Assembly (NCBI GenBank): GCA_052387905.1
Contig: JBQTIR010000013.1
Span: 62,001-126,000 of the forward strand
Length of the DNA stretch: 64,000 nucleotides
Source: JBQTII01 sp052387905
GTDB lineage: Bacteria; Actinomycetota; Actinomycetes; Sporichthyales; Sporichthyaceae
Direction of reading: 5' to 3'
In this document: one piece after another, positions 32,922-41,434 of the stretch
How positions within the stretch are numbered: the stretch's first letter is position 1
How the letters are laid out: the number at the start of each line of letters is the position of its first letter
Translations under genes and position numbers: made by a program
Notes under the pieces: model-generated
Told to the model about the DNA's origin: nothing
The model's database searches: none
Seen by the model: the letters and a program-made list of their open reading frames with translations, nothing else

Positions 32922-33270
32922 GCGAGCGCAGCGCGGCGACCCCGTCCGGAGTAATGCGGACACGCCGTGTTCGGGCGAATTTTCTTTGGGGTCGAGGCCC
33001 TGACCTGCTGGGACACGCCCGGCGGTATCCCGACACGCGAGAGGGCGCGCCAGCCGCCTTGCGTCGCCCCGTCCCGGGTCCTACCGTTCCCTACATGTAG
33101 TAGTTACACCGATGTAAGTCGTCCACAGGTTGTGCGCAGGCCGTGCACACGCCGTGCACACCTCATCCACACCTCGGTCCACACCGGACGCCCCGCGGCG
33201 ACCACTCCGACCCTGAACCGACCCTGAACCGACCCTGAACCGACCCGAATCCAGTGCTGGGAGCCTGCTT
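32922..33270. promoter_or_regulatory. nrdR-nrdJ control region with palindromes and 11-bp tandem repeats
   Basis: No gene is seen in these 349 bases. In order: CTACATGTAG (perfect palindrome, 33091-33100); TTACA-CCGA-TGTAA (33104-33117); CACA-GGT-TGTG (33124-33134); GCCGTGCACAC twice in tandem (33140-33161); GACCCTGAACC three times in tandem (33209-33241) with a degraded fourth copy. The palindromes are candidates for NrdR autoregulation, which usually uses paired boxes about three helical turns apart, but none matches the known NrdR consensus well. Confidence 0.55.
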
Positions 33271-33729
33271 GTGAACTGCCCGTTCTGCCGGGTCTCGGAC
33301 ACCCGGGTCGTCGACTCGCGGACCGCCGAGGACGGCGCCGCGATCCGTCGACGCCGCCAGTGCGAGACCTGCGAGCGACGGTTCACCACCATTGAGGTCG
33401 CCAGCCTGGCCGTGCTCAAGCGCAGCGGCGCGATGGAGCCCTTCAGCCGGGACAAGGTCCTGGCCGGGGTCCGCAAGGCTTGCCAGGGCCGACCGGTCGA
33501 TGATGATGCGCTCGCGGTCCTGGCGCACCGGGTCGAGGAGACCGTCCGTGGCCTCGGTAGCCCCGAGGTGCCGGCGCACGAGGTCGGCCTGGCGATCCTC
33601 GGGCCGCTGCGCTCCCTCGACGAGGTGGCCTACCTACGCTTCGCCAGCGTCTATCGCAACTTCGACTCCATGGCCGACTTCGAGGCCGAGATCGCACTGC
33701 TGCGCGCCGAGCGCGTCGCAGTGAGCTGA
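33271..33729 (+). CDS. nrdR: Ribonucleotide reductase repressor NrdR
   Basis: The 152-residue repressor has an N-terminal zinc ribbon (Cys3, Cys6, Cys31, Cys34, with NCPFCRVSDTRVVDSR) for DNA binding and an ATP-cone domain (about 48-137, starting LKRSGAMEPFSRDKV) that senses ATP and dATP. It turns off ribonucleotide reductase genes when dATP is high. It begins with GTG and is followed after 107 bp by nrdJ, its expected target. Confidence 0.96.
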   Translation: MNCPFCRVSDTRVVDSRTAEDGAAIRRRRQCETCERRFTTIEVASLAVLKRSGAMEPFSRDKVLAGVRKACQGRPVDDDALAVLAHRVEETVRGLGSPEVPAHEVGLAILGPLRSLDEVAYLRFASVYRNFDSMADFEAEIALLRAERVAVS

Positions 33730-33836
33730 CAGCACGACGAACACCGCACCACCCACGCAGCAATCGGGGAAGAAACCAGAGAGAGCCCGGCATGACCTGG
33801 CCCCGCCAGGTGTTGGGTCTTACAGGAGGACGTGAC

Positions 33837-36701
33837 GTGACGGAGACGGTGAACGGCGACACCCAGGCCGTGCCCGGGGGACAGCGGAGCAAGAGCAGCA
33901 AAGGGCGTTCGGGGGCGGGCTTGCGGATCGAGCGCATCTTCACCACCCCCGGTGTGCACCCCTACGACGAGGTGAACTGGGAGCGCCGCGACGTCGTCAT
34001 GACCAACTGGCGCGACGGCGCAGTCATCTTCGACCAGAAGGGCGTGGAGTTCCCCTCGTTCTGGTCGGTGAACGCGGCCAACATCGTCACCACCAAGTAC
34101 TTCCGGGGTGCGGTGGGCGCCGAGACTCGCGAGTGGAGCCTGCGTCAGCTCATCGACCGGGTTGTGCTGACCTACCGCGCAGCCGGCGAACAGCACGGCT
34201 ACTTCGCCACCCCGGCCGACGCCGAGGTCTTCGAGCACGAGCTCACCCACGCCCTGCTGCACCAGATCTTCTCGTTCAACTCACCGGTCTGGTTCAACGT
34301 CGGCACCGCGGCCCCCCAGCAGGTCTCCGCCTGCTTCATCCTCGCGGTCGACGACGAGATGAACTCGATCCTGAACTGGTACCGCGAGGAAGGCCTGATC
34401 TTCAAGGGCGGCTCCGGCGCGGGGCTCAATCTCTCGCGGATCCGGTCCTCCAAGGAACTGCTCAAGTCCGGGGGCACCGCCTCGGGCCCGGTCAGCTTCA
34501 TGCGCGGCGCCGACGCCTCCGCGGGCACCATCAAGTCCGGCGGCGCCACTCGACGCGCGGCCAAGATGGTCATCCTCGACGTCGACCACCCCGACATCGC
34601 GGAGTTCATCGAGACCAAGTCTCGTGAGGAGAAGAAGATCCGGGTCCTGCGTGATGCCGGCTTCGACATGGACCTCGGTGGCTCCGACATCACCAGCGTC
34701 CAGTACCAGAACGCGAACAACTCGGTCCGCGTCACCGACGAATTCATGCGCGCGGTCGAGGCCGGCTCGGAGTTCGGGCTGCGCGCCCGCACCACCGGCG
34801 AGGTCATCGAGACCGTCGATTCCCGTGAGCTGTTCCGGTCGATGGCCAAGGCGGCCTGGGAATGCGCCGACCCGGGCATCCAGTACGACGGCACCATCAA
34901 CGACTGGCACACCTGCCCGGAGAGCGGACGGATCACCGCGTCGAACCCGTGTTCGGAGTACATGCACCTGGACAACTCCTCGTGCAACCTGGCCTCGTTG
35001 AACCTGCTCAAGTTCCTGCGTGAGGACGGCACCTTCGACGCAGTGGCGTTCGCCAAGCTCGTCGAGCTGGTCATCACCGCGATGGACATCTCGATCTGCT
35101 TCGCGGACTTCCCGACCGAGCCGATCGCCGAGACCACCCGCGCATTCCGTCAGCTCGGCATCGGCTACGCCAACCTCGGCGCCCTGCTGATGGCGACCGG
35201 CCGCGGTTACGACTCCGAGGGCGGGCGGACCATCGCCGCGGCGATCACGTCGCTGATGACCGGCACCGCGTACAAGCGTTCGGCCGAACTGGCCGCCGTC
35301 GTCGGCCCGTACGAGGGCTACGCCCGCAACTCCGAGGCCCACACCCGGGTCATGCGCAAGCACGCAGCCGCGAACGACGCGATCCGCACCATGGACGAGA
35401 TGGACCGCTCGATCACCTCGCTGGCGACCAAGGCGTGGGCCGAATGCCTGAAGGCCGGCGCGGCCAACGGCTGGCGCAATTCCCAGGCCAGTGTGCTCGC
35501 CCCGACCGGCACCATCGGGCTGATGATGGACTGCGACACCACCGGTATCGAGCCCGACCTGGCGTTGGTCAAGTTCAAGAAGCTCGTCGGTGGCGGCTCC
35601 ATGCAGATCGTCAACCAGACGGTGCCGCGCGCCCTGGTCAAGCTCGGCTACCACGGTGAGCAGATCGAGGCGATCGTCGAGCACATCGCTGAGCACGGCC
35701 ACGTCATCGACGCCCCGGGCCTACGCCCAGAGCACTACGAGGTCTTCGACTGCGCGATGGGCGCCCGGGCCATCAAGGCGATGGGCCACGTGTCGATGAT
35801 GGCCGCGGTCCAGCCGTTCATTTCCGGCGCGATCTCCAAGACGGTCAACCTGCCCGAGTCCGCCACGATCGACGAGATCGAGCAGGTCTACTCCCAAGGC
35901 TGGAAGCTCGGGCTCAAGGCACTCGCGGTCTACCGCGACAACTGCAAGGTAGGCCAGCCCCTCTCGATCGCCAAGACGGCGGCCGACGGCCTCGCGCAGG
36001 ACGCCCCCGCCGGGGCCACGATCGAGTACCGCCCGATCCGTAAGCGACTGCCCAAGGTCCGCGACTCCAAGACGGTCTCGTTCTCCGTCGGTGGGGCCGA
36101 GGGCTACATGATCGCCGGCGGTTACCCCGACGGCGGCCTGGGCGAGATCTTCCTCAAGATGAGCAAGCAGGGCTCCACACTCGCCGGGATGATGGACGCC
36201 TTCTCCATCGCGATCTCGATCGGCCTGCAGTACGGCGTCCCGCTGGACACCTTCGTGCAGAAGTTCACCAACATGCGCTTCGACCCGGCGGGCATGACCG
36301 ATGACCCGGACGTGCGGATGTCGGCCTCGATCATGGACTACATCTTCCGCCGCCTCGCCCTGGACTTCCTCTCCCCCGAGGACCGCGGCGCGTTGGGCAT
36401 CTACACCGCGGACGAGCGGGCCCGGCAGCTGGAGACCGGCTCGTACTTCGATGACGGGGCTATCGACGACACCCTGGACGTCACGGCGCTCGCCCAGTCC
36501 GCCCCGATCGAGTCGGTCGACACCACCGTCGGTGGGGCCTCTGCCACCTGGGAGGCGCCGCGATCGTCGATGGAGCTGCTGGAGGCGCAGCAGGGCCGCA
36601 CCGCCGACGCCCCGCTGTGCCTGTCCTGTGGGACCAAGATGCGTCCCGCCGGCTCCTGCTACGTCTGCGAGGGATGCGGCTCCACCTCCGGTTGCTCCTG
36701 A
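33837..36701 (+). CDS. nrdJ: Vitamin B12-dependent (class II) ribonucleotide reductase
   Basis: This 954-residue enzyme makes deoxyribonucleotides using adenosylcobalamin, with or without oxygen. Visible features are FNSPVWFNVG, a conserved cysteine in VSACFILAV, the substrate-site stretch ASNPCSEYMHLDNSSCNLASLN, and APTGTIG. The C-terminal tail carries CLSCGTKM and CYVCEGCG, a zinc ribbon containing the redox-shuttle cysteines typical of actinobacterial NrdJ. GTG 33837 follows AGGAGG by 7 bases, better than an ATG 15 codons upstream. No cobalamin riboswitch was recognised. Confidence 0.96.
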   Translation: MTETVNGDTQAVPGGQRSKSSKGRSGAGLRIERIFTTPGVHPYDEVNWERRDVVMTNWRDGAVIFDQKGVEFPSFWSVNAANIVTTKYFRGAVGAETREWSLRQLIDRVVLTYRAAGEQHGYFATPADAEVFEHELTHALLHQIFSFNSPVWFNVGTAAPQQVSACFILAVDDEMNSILNWYREEGLIFKGGSGAGLNLSRIRSSKELLKSGGTASGPVSFMRGADASAGTIKSGGATRRAAKMVILDVDHPDIAEFIETKSREEKKIRVLRDAGFDMDLGGSDITSVQYQNANNSVRVTDEFMRAVEAGSEFGLRARTTGEVIETVDSRELFRSMAKAAWECADPGIQYDGTINDWHTCPESGRITASNPCSEYMHLDNSSCNLASLNLLKFLREDGTFDAVAFAKLVELVITAMDISICFADFPTEPIAETTRAFRQLGIGYANLGALLMATGRGYDSEGGRTIAAAITSLMTGTAYKRSAELAAVVGPYEGYARNSEAHTRVMRKHAAANDAIRTMDEMDRSITSLATKAWAECLKAGAANGWRNSQASVLAPTGTIGLMMDCDTTGIEPDLALVKFKKLVGGGSMQIVNQTVPRALVKLGYHGEQIEAIVEHIAEHGHVIDAPGLRPEHYEVFDCAMGARAIKAMGHVSMMAAVQPFISGAISKTVNLPESATIDEIEQVYSQGWKLGLKALAVYRDNCKVGQPLSIAKTAADGLAQDAPAGATIEYRPIRKRLPKVRDSKTVSFSVGGAEGYMIAGGYPDGGLGEIFLKMSKQGSTLAGMMDAFSIAISIGLQYGVPLDTFVQKFTNMRFDPAGMTDDPDVRMSASIMDYIFRRLALDFLSPEDRGALGIYTADERARQLETGSYFDDGAIDDTLDVTALAQSAPIESVDTTVGGASATWEAPRSSMELLEAQQGRTADAPLCLSCGTKMRPAGSCYVCEGCGSTSGCS

Positions 36702-36750
36702 CACCCAACTGCGGTGATCAGGCGGGATGCATCGCAAGGCGGAGGAGGAG

Positions 36751-36773
36751 GCCGATACTGCACTTGTATCGGC
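36751..36773 (+). terminator. Hairpin after nrdJ
   Basis: GCCGATAC (36751-36758) and GTATCGGC (36766-36773) form a perfect 8-bp stem with a 7-base loop, 49 bp after the nrdJ stop and 55 bp before the next gene. It is a reasonable factor-independent end despite the missing T run. Confidence 0.45.
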
Positions 36774-36828
36774 GACGACGACAACGCAGCGAGGCGCCCG
36801 CCTGGCGCCGCAGTGGCAGGAGCGCAGC

Positions 36829-37629
36829 GTGAATCGCAATAGTTGGTCCCAGTTGTTGCTGGGCCGTTCCTCACCGGACGCGGTCCAGCGGGCGGCGGGC
36901 CGGCAGTGGCTGCGCTGGTGGGGATGCGGGAGCGCGGCGGTCCTCGCCTCGATCGGGATTCCGCTGTTGGTGATCGGCACCTACAACTACGACCAGCGGC
37001 TGCGCGATGTGGGCACGCCGCAGATCGTGACCGTCACCGAGGTGGAGGCCAACAACGCCGGCTCCACCTTCACCTTCCAGGTCGGTGGCAAGGACGTGTC
37101 CATCACCAACCCGGAGGTAGCCCCGCAGGTCGGTGACGAGGTCGAGGTCGTCGTCGACCCGGATGGTCGCGCCGTTCTCGCCGATGATGTCGGCTCCACG
37201 GACAAGGCCATCGGCGACGCGGCGTTCGGGGTGTTCATCGCGCTGATCGTGCTGATCGGATTCGGCTGGGGTCCGGGCCTGGCGCCCTACCGCGCGCTGA
37301 AGGCGATCCGCGACCCGGGCATCATCAGCCAGTCCGCGATCGTGAAGATCGGCCCGTTCGAACGGGTCACCCCACCGCAGGGACGCCTCTACCAGGCCTG
37401 GCGGCGCGGAACCGGCAACTTTTACGACGTCGAGCTGGTCATGCCTGACAAGAGAGTCGTGCGCTGGTGCGGACGCTTCGGTCGGGTTCCCGGGGAAGGC
37501 GAGAAGGCCCGTCTGGTCGGGGGCGGCTTCGCCGGCGACTGGGTCGCCCTGGTCATCAACGTCAAGGGTTCCGAGGACGAACTGGTCTGCTGGCCGGCGG
37601 CGCAGGTGGCGGAGCCAGCAGCCACCTGA
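36829..37629 (+). CDS. Two-helix membrane protein of unknown function
   Basis: From GTG 36829 (AGGAG seven bases upstream) the 266-residue protein has a helix at about 32-52 (GSAAVLASIGIPLLVIG), an extracytoplasmic stretch of about 80 residues with strands similar to DUF3592 proteins (FTFQVGGKDVSI, GDEVEVVVDPDG), a second helix (about 140-157) and a soluble C-terminal domain. It is not obviously tied to the nrd genes. I do not recognise a function. Confidence 0.7.
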   Translation: MNRNSWSQLLLGRSSPDAVQRAAGRQWLRWWGCGSAAVLASIGIPLLVIGTYNYDQRLRDVGTPQIVTVTEVEANNAGSTFTFQVGGKDVSITNPEVAPQVGDEVEVVVDPDGRAVLADDVGSTDKAIGDAAFGVFIALIVLIGFGWGPGLAPYRALKAIRDPGIISQSAIVKIGPFERVTPPQGRLYQAWRRGTGNFYDVELVMPDKRVVRWCGRFGRVPGEGEKARLVGGGFAGDWVALVINVKGSEDELVCWPAAQVAEPAAT

Positions 37630-37650
37630 GGCCGCATGGCAGGGCGGCCC

Positions 37651-39360
37651 TCAGCTGCCGACAGTGGCCCGTTCGAAGGACGAGCGGATGGGGTAGTAGT
37701 CATTGAGGAAGGCACGCACGTCGGATTCGGCCATGGGATCGACGCCTGGCTGCGGGTCGTCGTTGAGGCAGAACACGTCGCGGTTGCGGTTGGCCAGCGC
37801 GGCCTGCAGGCGGGGTAGGTCACTGGCCCGGCCGAGGCTGTAGTAGTCGTAGCGCAGCGAGCCGACCACCGCCTTGCCGGTGATCTGCGCGTAGTAGTGG
37901 AACAGTTGATCGGCGACGATGTCGTCGTGGTGGCGGAACCGGCTCGCGCAGGTACGTCGGTAGACCTCGGCGAAGCGCGCCTCCATGTCCAGGTGGACGC
38001 TGCGCAACTGCGGGTACGGCGTGTGCTTGATGGCCCGCGAGATCGTGACGCCGAATTCGGCCTCGAGCAGCTCACGCATGTTGCGGGTCAGGTTGATGTG
38101 CGGCTCGGCCTTCGCGCTGGCCGATCCGAACGGGCGTCGGTTGTTCGACGGTGAGACCCGGGCGAGACCGCTGGGGGTGAAGAAGTGGTTGGGCCGCAAC
38201 GAGCGGCCGAGGAAGAAGTCGTCATTGAAATAGATGTAATGCTCGCTCAGGTCTGGGATGTGGTGCAGCCGGGAGATGATCGCGTTGGAGTTGAAGACCG
38301 GCAGCACGCTCTGGTCCTCGAAGATGTCGCGGTGGTCCACCAAGGTGATCTTCGGATGCGTGGTGTCCAGCCATTCTGGGCACTGACGATCCGTCACCAG
38401 ATAGATGTGCCGAATCCACGGCGCGAACATCTCGATCGAGCGCAGGGAATACCGCAGCTCGTCGCGCTGCAGGAAACGTTGATCACCTTGGGCGCCGGGG
38501 TGGTACTCCAGGCCCTCCTCGGCGGCGCGGGCCCGCTGCATGCGCTCGCGCCAGGCGGGGTCTGCGCCGTCAACCCAGGTGTAGACGGCGTCGATTCCGA
38601 AATCGACGTCGTCGACCATCCGCTGGGCAAAGACCTTGGCCGTCGGATAGGTACGGGCCGCGGAGGACCCCACTCCGACGGTGCCTTCGACCAGGGCGAC
38701 GTCATCGAGTGTCAATTGGTCCGAGGCGACGTTGGGCCGCGGTGCGCTGACCGTTTTGGTCTTGGGATTCGTGGTCCAGAACTCGATTTCCGCGCCGTGT
38801 GCCGCGCCCAACAGCAGGGATCCGCTGGCGCTGCGGTAATAGCGCCATACCCGCACGACGCCGGCGGAGTTCAGGCCCGGTGACAGCGGTGCGGCGGTGA
38901 CCGGTAGCGCCAGGCCGTCGCTGCTGCTGGCCTTGATCACCACCTGCACGTAGACCGGCTCGTCCCGCCAGGTGTCGGCCAACGCCGCCAGCACTGCCTC
39001 GCGGTGGCAGACGTCGACCGCGACCACGTGACGGGGGGAGGAATCGTGGCGAACGGCGAAGGCCGGGATACCGGCAGCCTTCAGCGCTGCGTCCACGACC
39101 TCGAAGTTGGCCAGCAGCACCTCGACCGGCATCTGGTCACCCAGGGGCAGGCACCAGGACCGCTTGTCCAGCACGAGGTCGTTGCGGTCGGCGAACCGGC
39201 GTCGAGCACGCAGCACGCTGCGGGCCACCGCCTGGTTGACCTCCGGGGTGCCGGTCGAGGGGTCGAAGGCGCGCGTCACGCGGTAGGCCTGGCGCATCCC
39301 CCGCAGGCCGGCGTTGCGTGCATTCACCGCAGTCGTGGTGACCGAGCCGAACACACCCAT
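37651..39360 (-). CDS. Stealth-family sugar-phosphate transferase
   Basis: The 569-residue protein has the conserved regions of Stealth proteins: IDAVYTWVDG (CR1), RDELRYSLRSIEMFAPWIRHIYLVTD with P-WL-T-HP (CR2), FNSNAIISRLHHIPDLSEHYIYFNDDFFLGR (CR3; the DD pair is catalytic) and a C-terminal RHHDDIVADQLFHYY-like CR4. These enzymes join sugars through phosphodiesters in capsules and other envelope glycans. The first 230 residues form an extra N-terminal domain. It is 96 bp downstream of a small membrane protein gene. Confidence 0.9.
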   Translation of the reverse strand: MGVFGSVTTTAVNARNAGLRGMRQAYRVTRAFDPSTGTPEVNQAVARSVLRARRRFADRNDLVLDKRSWCLPLGDQMPVEVLLANFEVVDAALKAAGIPAFAVRHDSSPRHVVAVDVCHREAVLAALADTWRDEPVYVQVVIKASSSDGLALPVTAAPLSPGLNSAGVVRVWRYYRSASGSLLLGAAHGAEIEFWTTNPKTKTVSAPRPNVASDQLTLDDVALVEGTVGVGSSAARTYPTAKVFAQRMVDDVDFGIDAVYTWVDGADPAWRERMQRARAAEEGLEYHPGAQGDQRFLQRDELRYSLRSIEMFAPWIRHIYLVTDRQCPEWLDTTHPKITLVDHRDIFEDQSVLPVFNSNAIISRLHHIPDLSEHYIYFNDDFFLGRSLRPNHFFTPSGLARVSPSNNRRPFGSASAKAEPHINLTRNMRELLEAEFGVTISRAIKHTPYPQLRSVHLDMEARFAEVYRRTCASRFRHHDDIVADQLFHYYAQITGKAVVGSLRYDYYSLGRASDLPRLQAALANRNRDVFCLNDDPQPGVDPMAESDVRAFLNDYYPIRSSFERATVGS

Positions 39361-39456
39361 GGGTCGACCTGCTCCTTGCGCGAGGGTGCGTGCGCCGGGG
39401 CGCCGCTCCGGCGGGAAAGTCCGGACGTTAGCCAGTATCCGCCCCCGCGCGGGGGA

Positions 39457-39735
39457 TCAGCGCCTGCGACCCGTGATTCGTTGGGCCAACACGATGAAGA
39501 AGGTGGCCGTGAACGCTCCGGCAGCCCCGGAGAAAGCTCCGAAGAACGGCAGGATGGCGAACGCCGCGAACACCACTGAGGCCGCCAGCGCCCCGGAGAT
39601 CGCTGCCACCCGTGCCGAGCTCTCAAAGCGCCCGGCGGGCCGGGCCGCGGCGGGAGTAGCGGCTGGTCTGGCGCGCCCGCTCAGGCTCGCCTCGGTCTCC
39701 GCGATCAGTCGTTCGATGTCGTCGTTCTTGGCCAT
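39457..39735 (-). CDS. Small two-helix membrane protein
   Basis: Starting from ATG 39735, 92 residues: a helical acidic N-terminus (MAKNDDIERLIAETEASL), an Ala/Arg/Pro linker and two hydrophobic segments (about 42-62 and 64-85) before a basic end. No family is recognised. It lies upstream of the Stealth gene on the same strand and divergent from the spermidine-synthase-like gene. Confidence 0.65.
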   Translation of the reverse strand: MAKNDDIERLIAETEASLSGRARPAATPAAARPAGRFESSARVAAISGALAASVVFAAFAILPFFGAFSGAAGAFTATFFIVLAQRITGRRR

Positions 39736-39844
39736 GGGAGCATCCTGCCTGCTCGGACCGCCGCTGGCGAGACGGTGGGCCTCGCACGCAGGATTGTGGC
39801 GCGCGATCGAAGCGGCTCTCAGCATGGTGGGGTAGGACAGCGGC

Positions 39845-41347
39845 ATGTCGGATCCTGTACCAGCCAGCCCTGCTCCGCCCCTCGCCCTGCGGCCCTACCA
39901 GGGGCAGGCGCTGGTATTCGGAGCGTCGGCCGCGGTGTTGGTGGTCGAGATTCTGAGCCTGCGTCTGGTCGCTCCCTACGTCGGGCTCACGCTCGAGGTG
40001 AGCACCGCCGTGATCGGCTTCGCGCTCGCGGCGATAGCCCTTGGGGCCTGGCTCGGCGGGATGCTCTCCGACCTGGTGGCCCCCGAACGTCTGCTCGGTC
40101 CGGTGTTCCTCGCCTCGGGTGCGCTCGTCCTGCTGGTGGGTCCGGCGGTGCGTCTGGCGGGGGAGGCCGTGGAAGGAGCCGACGCCAGCGCAGTTCTGCT
40201 GATGGCAGCGGTGGCGGTGTTCGGGCCGGCGGCGCTGCTGTCGGCCGTCAGCCCGATGGTCGTCAAGAGCCGGCTGTTCTCGTTGAGCCAGGCCGGCACG
40301 GTCGTGGGCGGGTACTCCAGCCTGGGCACGGTCGGCGCGCTGACCGGGACCTTCGTGACCGGTTTCCTGCTGGTGGCCACGGTGCCCACCAGCCGCGTGC
40401 TGTTCGTTCTCGGCGCCGGCCTGGTGCTCATCGGAGCAGCGCTGCTCGCGCGGGCACATCGGCGCAGCGCGGCAGTCGGTGCGACGCTGAGCCTGCTCGT
40501 CGGGTTGGGTGCGGCGAGCGTGGCGCCCCAACCGTGCGACGTGGAATCGGTCTACCACTGCGCACGCGTCGTTCCCGATCCCGATCGGGAGAGCGGCCGT
40601 TTCCTGCGTCTGGGCACGCTCAATCATTCCTACGTCGATCTCGACGATCCGCGGTACCTGCATTTTCCCTATCTGCGCGCATTCGCGGCCGCGGTGGCGG
40701 CTGCGCGCCCCGGCGCCGATGCCCTGCGCGCCCTGCACATCGGCGCCGGCGCCGCGACCTTTCCCCGGTACCTGCAGGCCGTGCGCGCGGGGAGCGAGCA
40801 GCGCGTGATCGAGATCGACGCCCACGTCATCGACCTCGCGCGCCGCGAGCTCGGCCTGCGCACCGGCGCCGGCCTGACGGTGCAGATCGAGGACGGCCGA
40901 ACGGCGATGGCCGCCGAGCCTGCCGCCGGGCGGGACCTGGTGGTGATGGACGCCTTCTCCGGGCTCAGCGTCCCGTGGCATCTGACGACGCGGGAGGCGG
41001 TGTCCGAGATCCGTCGCTCGATGGTGCCCGGAGGTCTCTACCTGGTCAACGTGATCGATTACGACGCCGCGCGCTTCGCCCGGGCCGAGATCGCGACGAT
41101 CGCCGAACAGTTCGCGTCGGTGGTCCTGATCTCTCGCGCGTCGACGTTCGAGGGCAGCGGTGGGGGCAACGTGGTGATTCTCGCCTCGGACGCTGCGCTG
41201 CCGACCGCGGCGATCGCGAGCGCCGTCGCCGCGCAGGTGCCGGACTATGTGGTGCGCGCCGGGGCGCAGGTGGCTGACTTCGTCGACGGGGCTCAGATCC
41301 TCACCGACGACTTCGCTCCGGTCGACCAGTTGCTCACCTCGCCCTAG
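39845..41347 (+). CDS. Membrane-fused spermidine-synthase-like protein
   Basis: A 500-residue protein with a membrane half (about 20-225, six to seven helices, MFS-like: LRLVAPYVGLTLEVSTAVIGF, GGYSSLGTVGALTGTFVTGF) fused to a Rossmann methyltransferase-like domain related to spermidine synthase (LHIGAGAATFPRYLQ, VIEIDAHVIDLA, DLVVMDAFSG). Polyamine synthesis has not been shown for such fusions and the aminopropyl-transferase residues are only partly kept. Its end abuts the tandem duplication at the end of hrpA. Confidence 0.82.
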   Translation: MSDPVPASPAPPLALRPYQGQALVFGASAAVLVVEILSLRLVAPYVGLTLEVSTAVIGFALAAIALGAWLGGMLSDLVAPERLLGPVFLASGALVLLVGPAVRLAGEAVEGADASAVLLMAAVAVFGPAALLSAVSPMVVKSRLFSLSQAGTVVGGYSSLGTVGALTGTFVTGFLLVATVPTSRVLFVLGAGLVLIGAALLARAHRRSAAVGATLSLLVGLGAASVAPQPCDVESVYHCARVVPDPDRESGRFLRLGTLNHSYVDLDDPRYLHFPYLRAFAAAVAAARPGADALRALHIGAGAATFPRYLQAVRAGSEQRVIEIDAHVIDLARRELGLRTGAGLTVQIEDGRTAMAAEPAAGRDLVVMDAFSGLSVPWHLTTREAVSEIRRSMVPGGLYLVNVIDYDAARFARAEIATIAEQFASVVLISRASTFEGSGGGNVVILASDAALPTAAIASAVAAQVPDYVVRAGAQVADFVDGAQILTDDFAPVDQLLTSP

Positions 41348-41366
41348 CGCCGTCCACCACCTCAGC

Positions 41367-41434
41367 GGTGCTATTGGCCGAGAAGCAACGGAGCCTCGGC
41401 GGTGCTATTGGCCGAGAAGCAACGGAGCCTCGGC
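41367..41434. repeat. Perfect 34-bp tandem duplication at the 3' end of hrpA
   Basis: A 34-bp unit beginning GGTGCTATTGGCCGAGAAGC occupies 41367-41400 and, identically, 41401-41434, with a few bases of a third start after it. The copy at 41401-41434 contains the hrpA stop and last codons; the other lies just past the stop. Perfect identity suggests a recent slip. Confidence 0.9.

Noticed and set aside
33121..33185. DnaA boxes or an origin (GTCCACA, ATCCACA motifs)
   Set aside because: The repeats resemble the core of DnaA boxes, but no dnaA or dnaN lies nearby and the spacing is irregular.
33240..33836. Cobalamin riboswitch before nrdR or nrdJ
   Set aside because: No B12-box-like sequence was recognised in the two leaders, so I do not call one.
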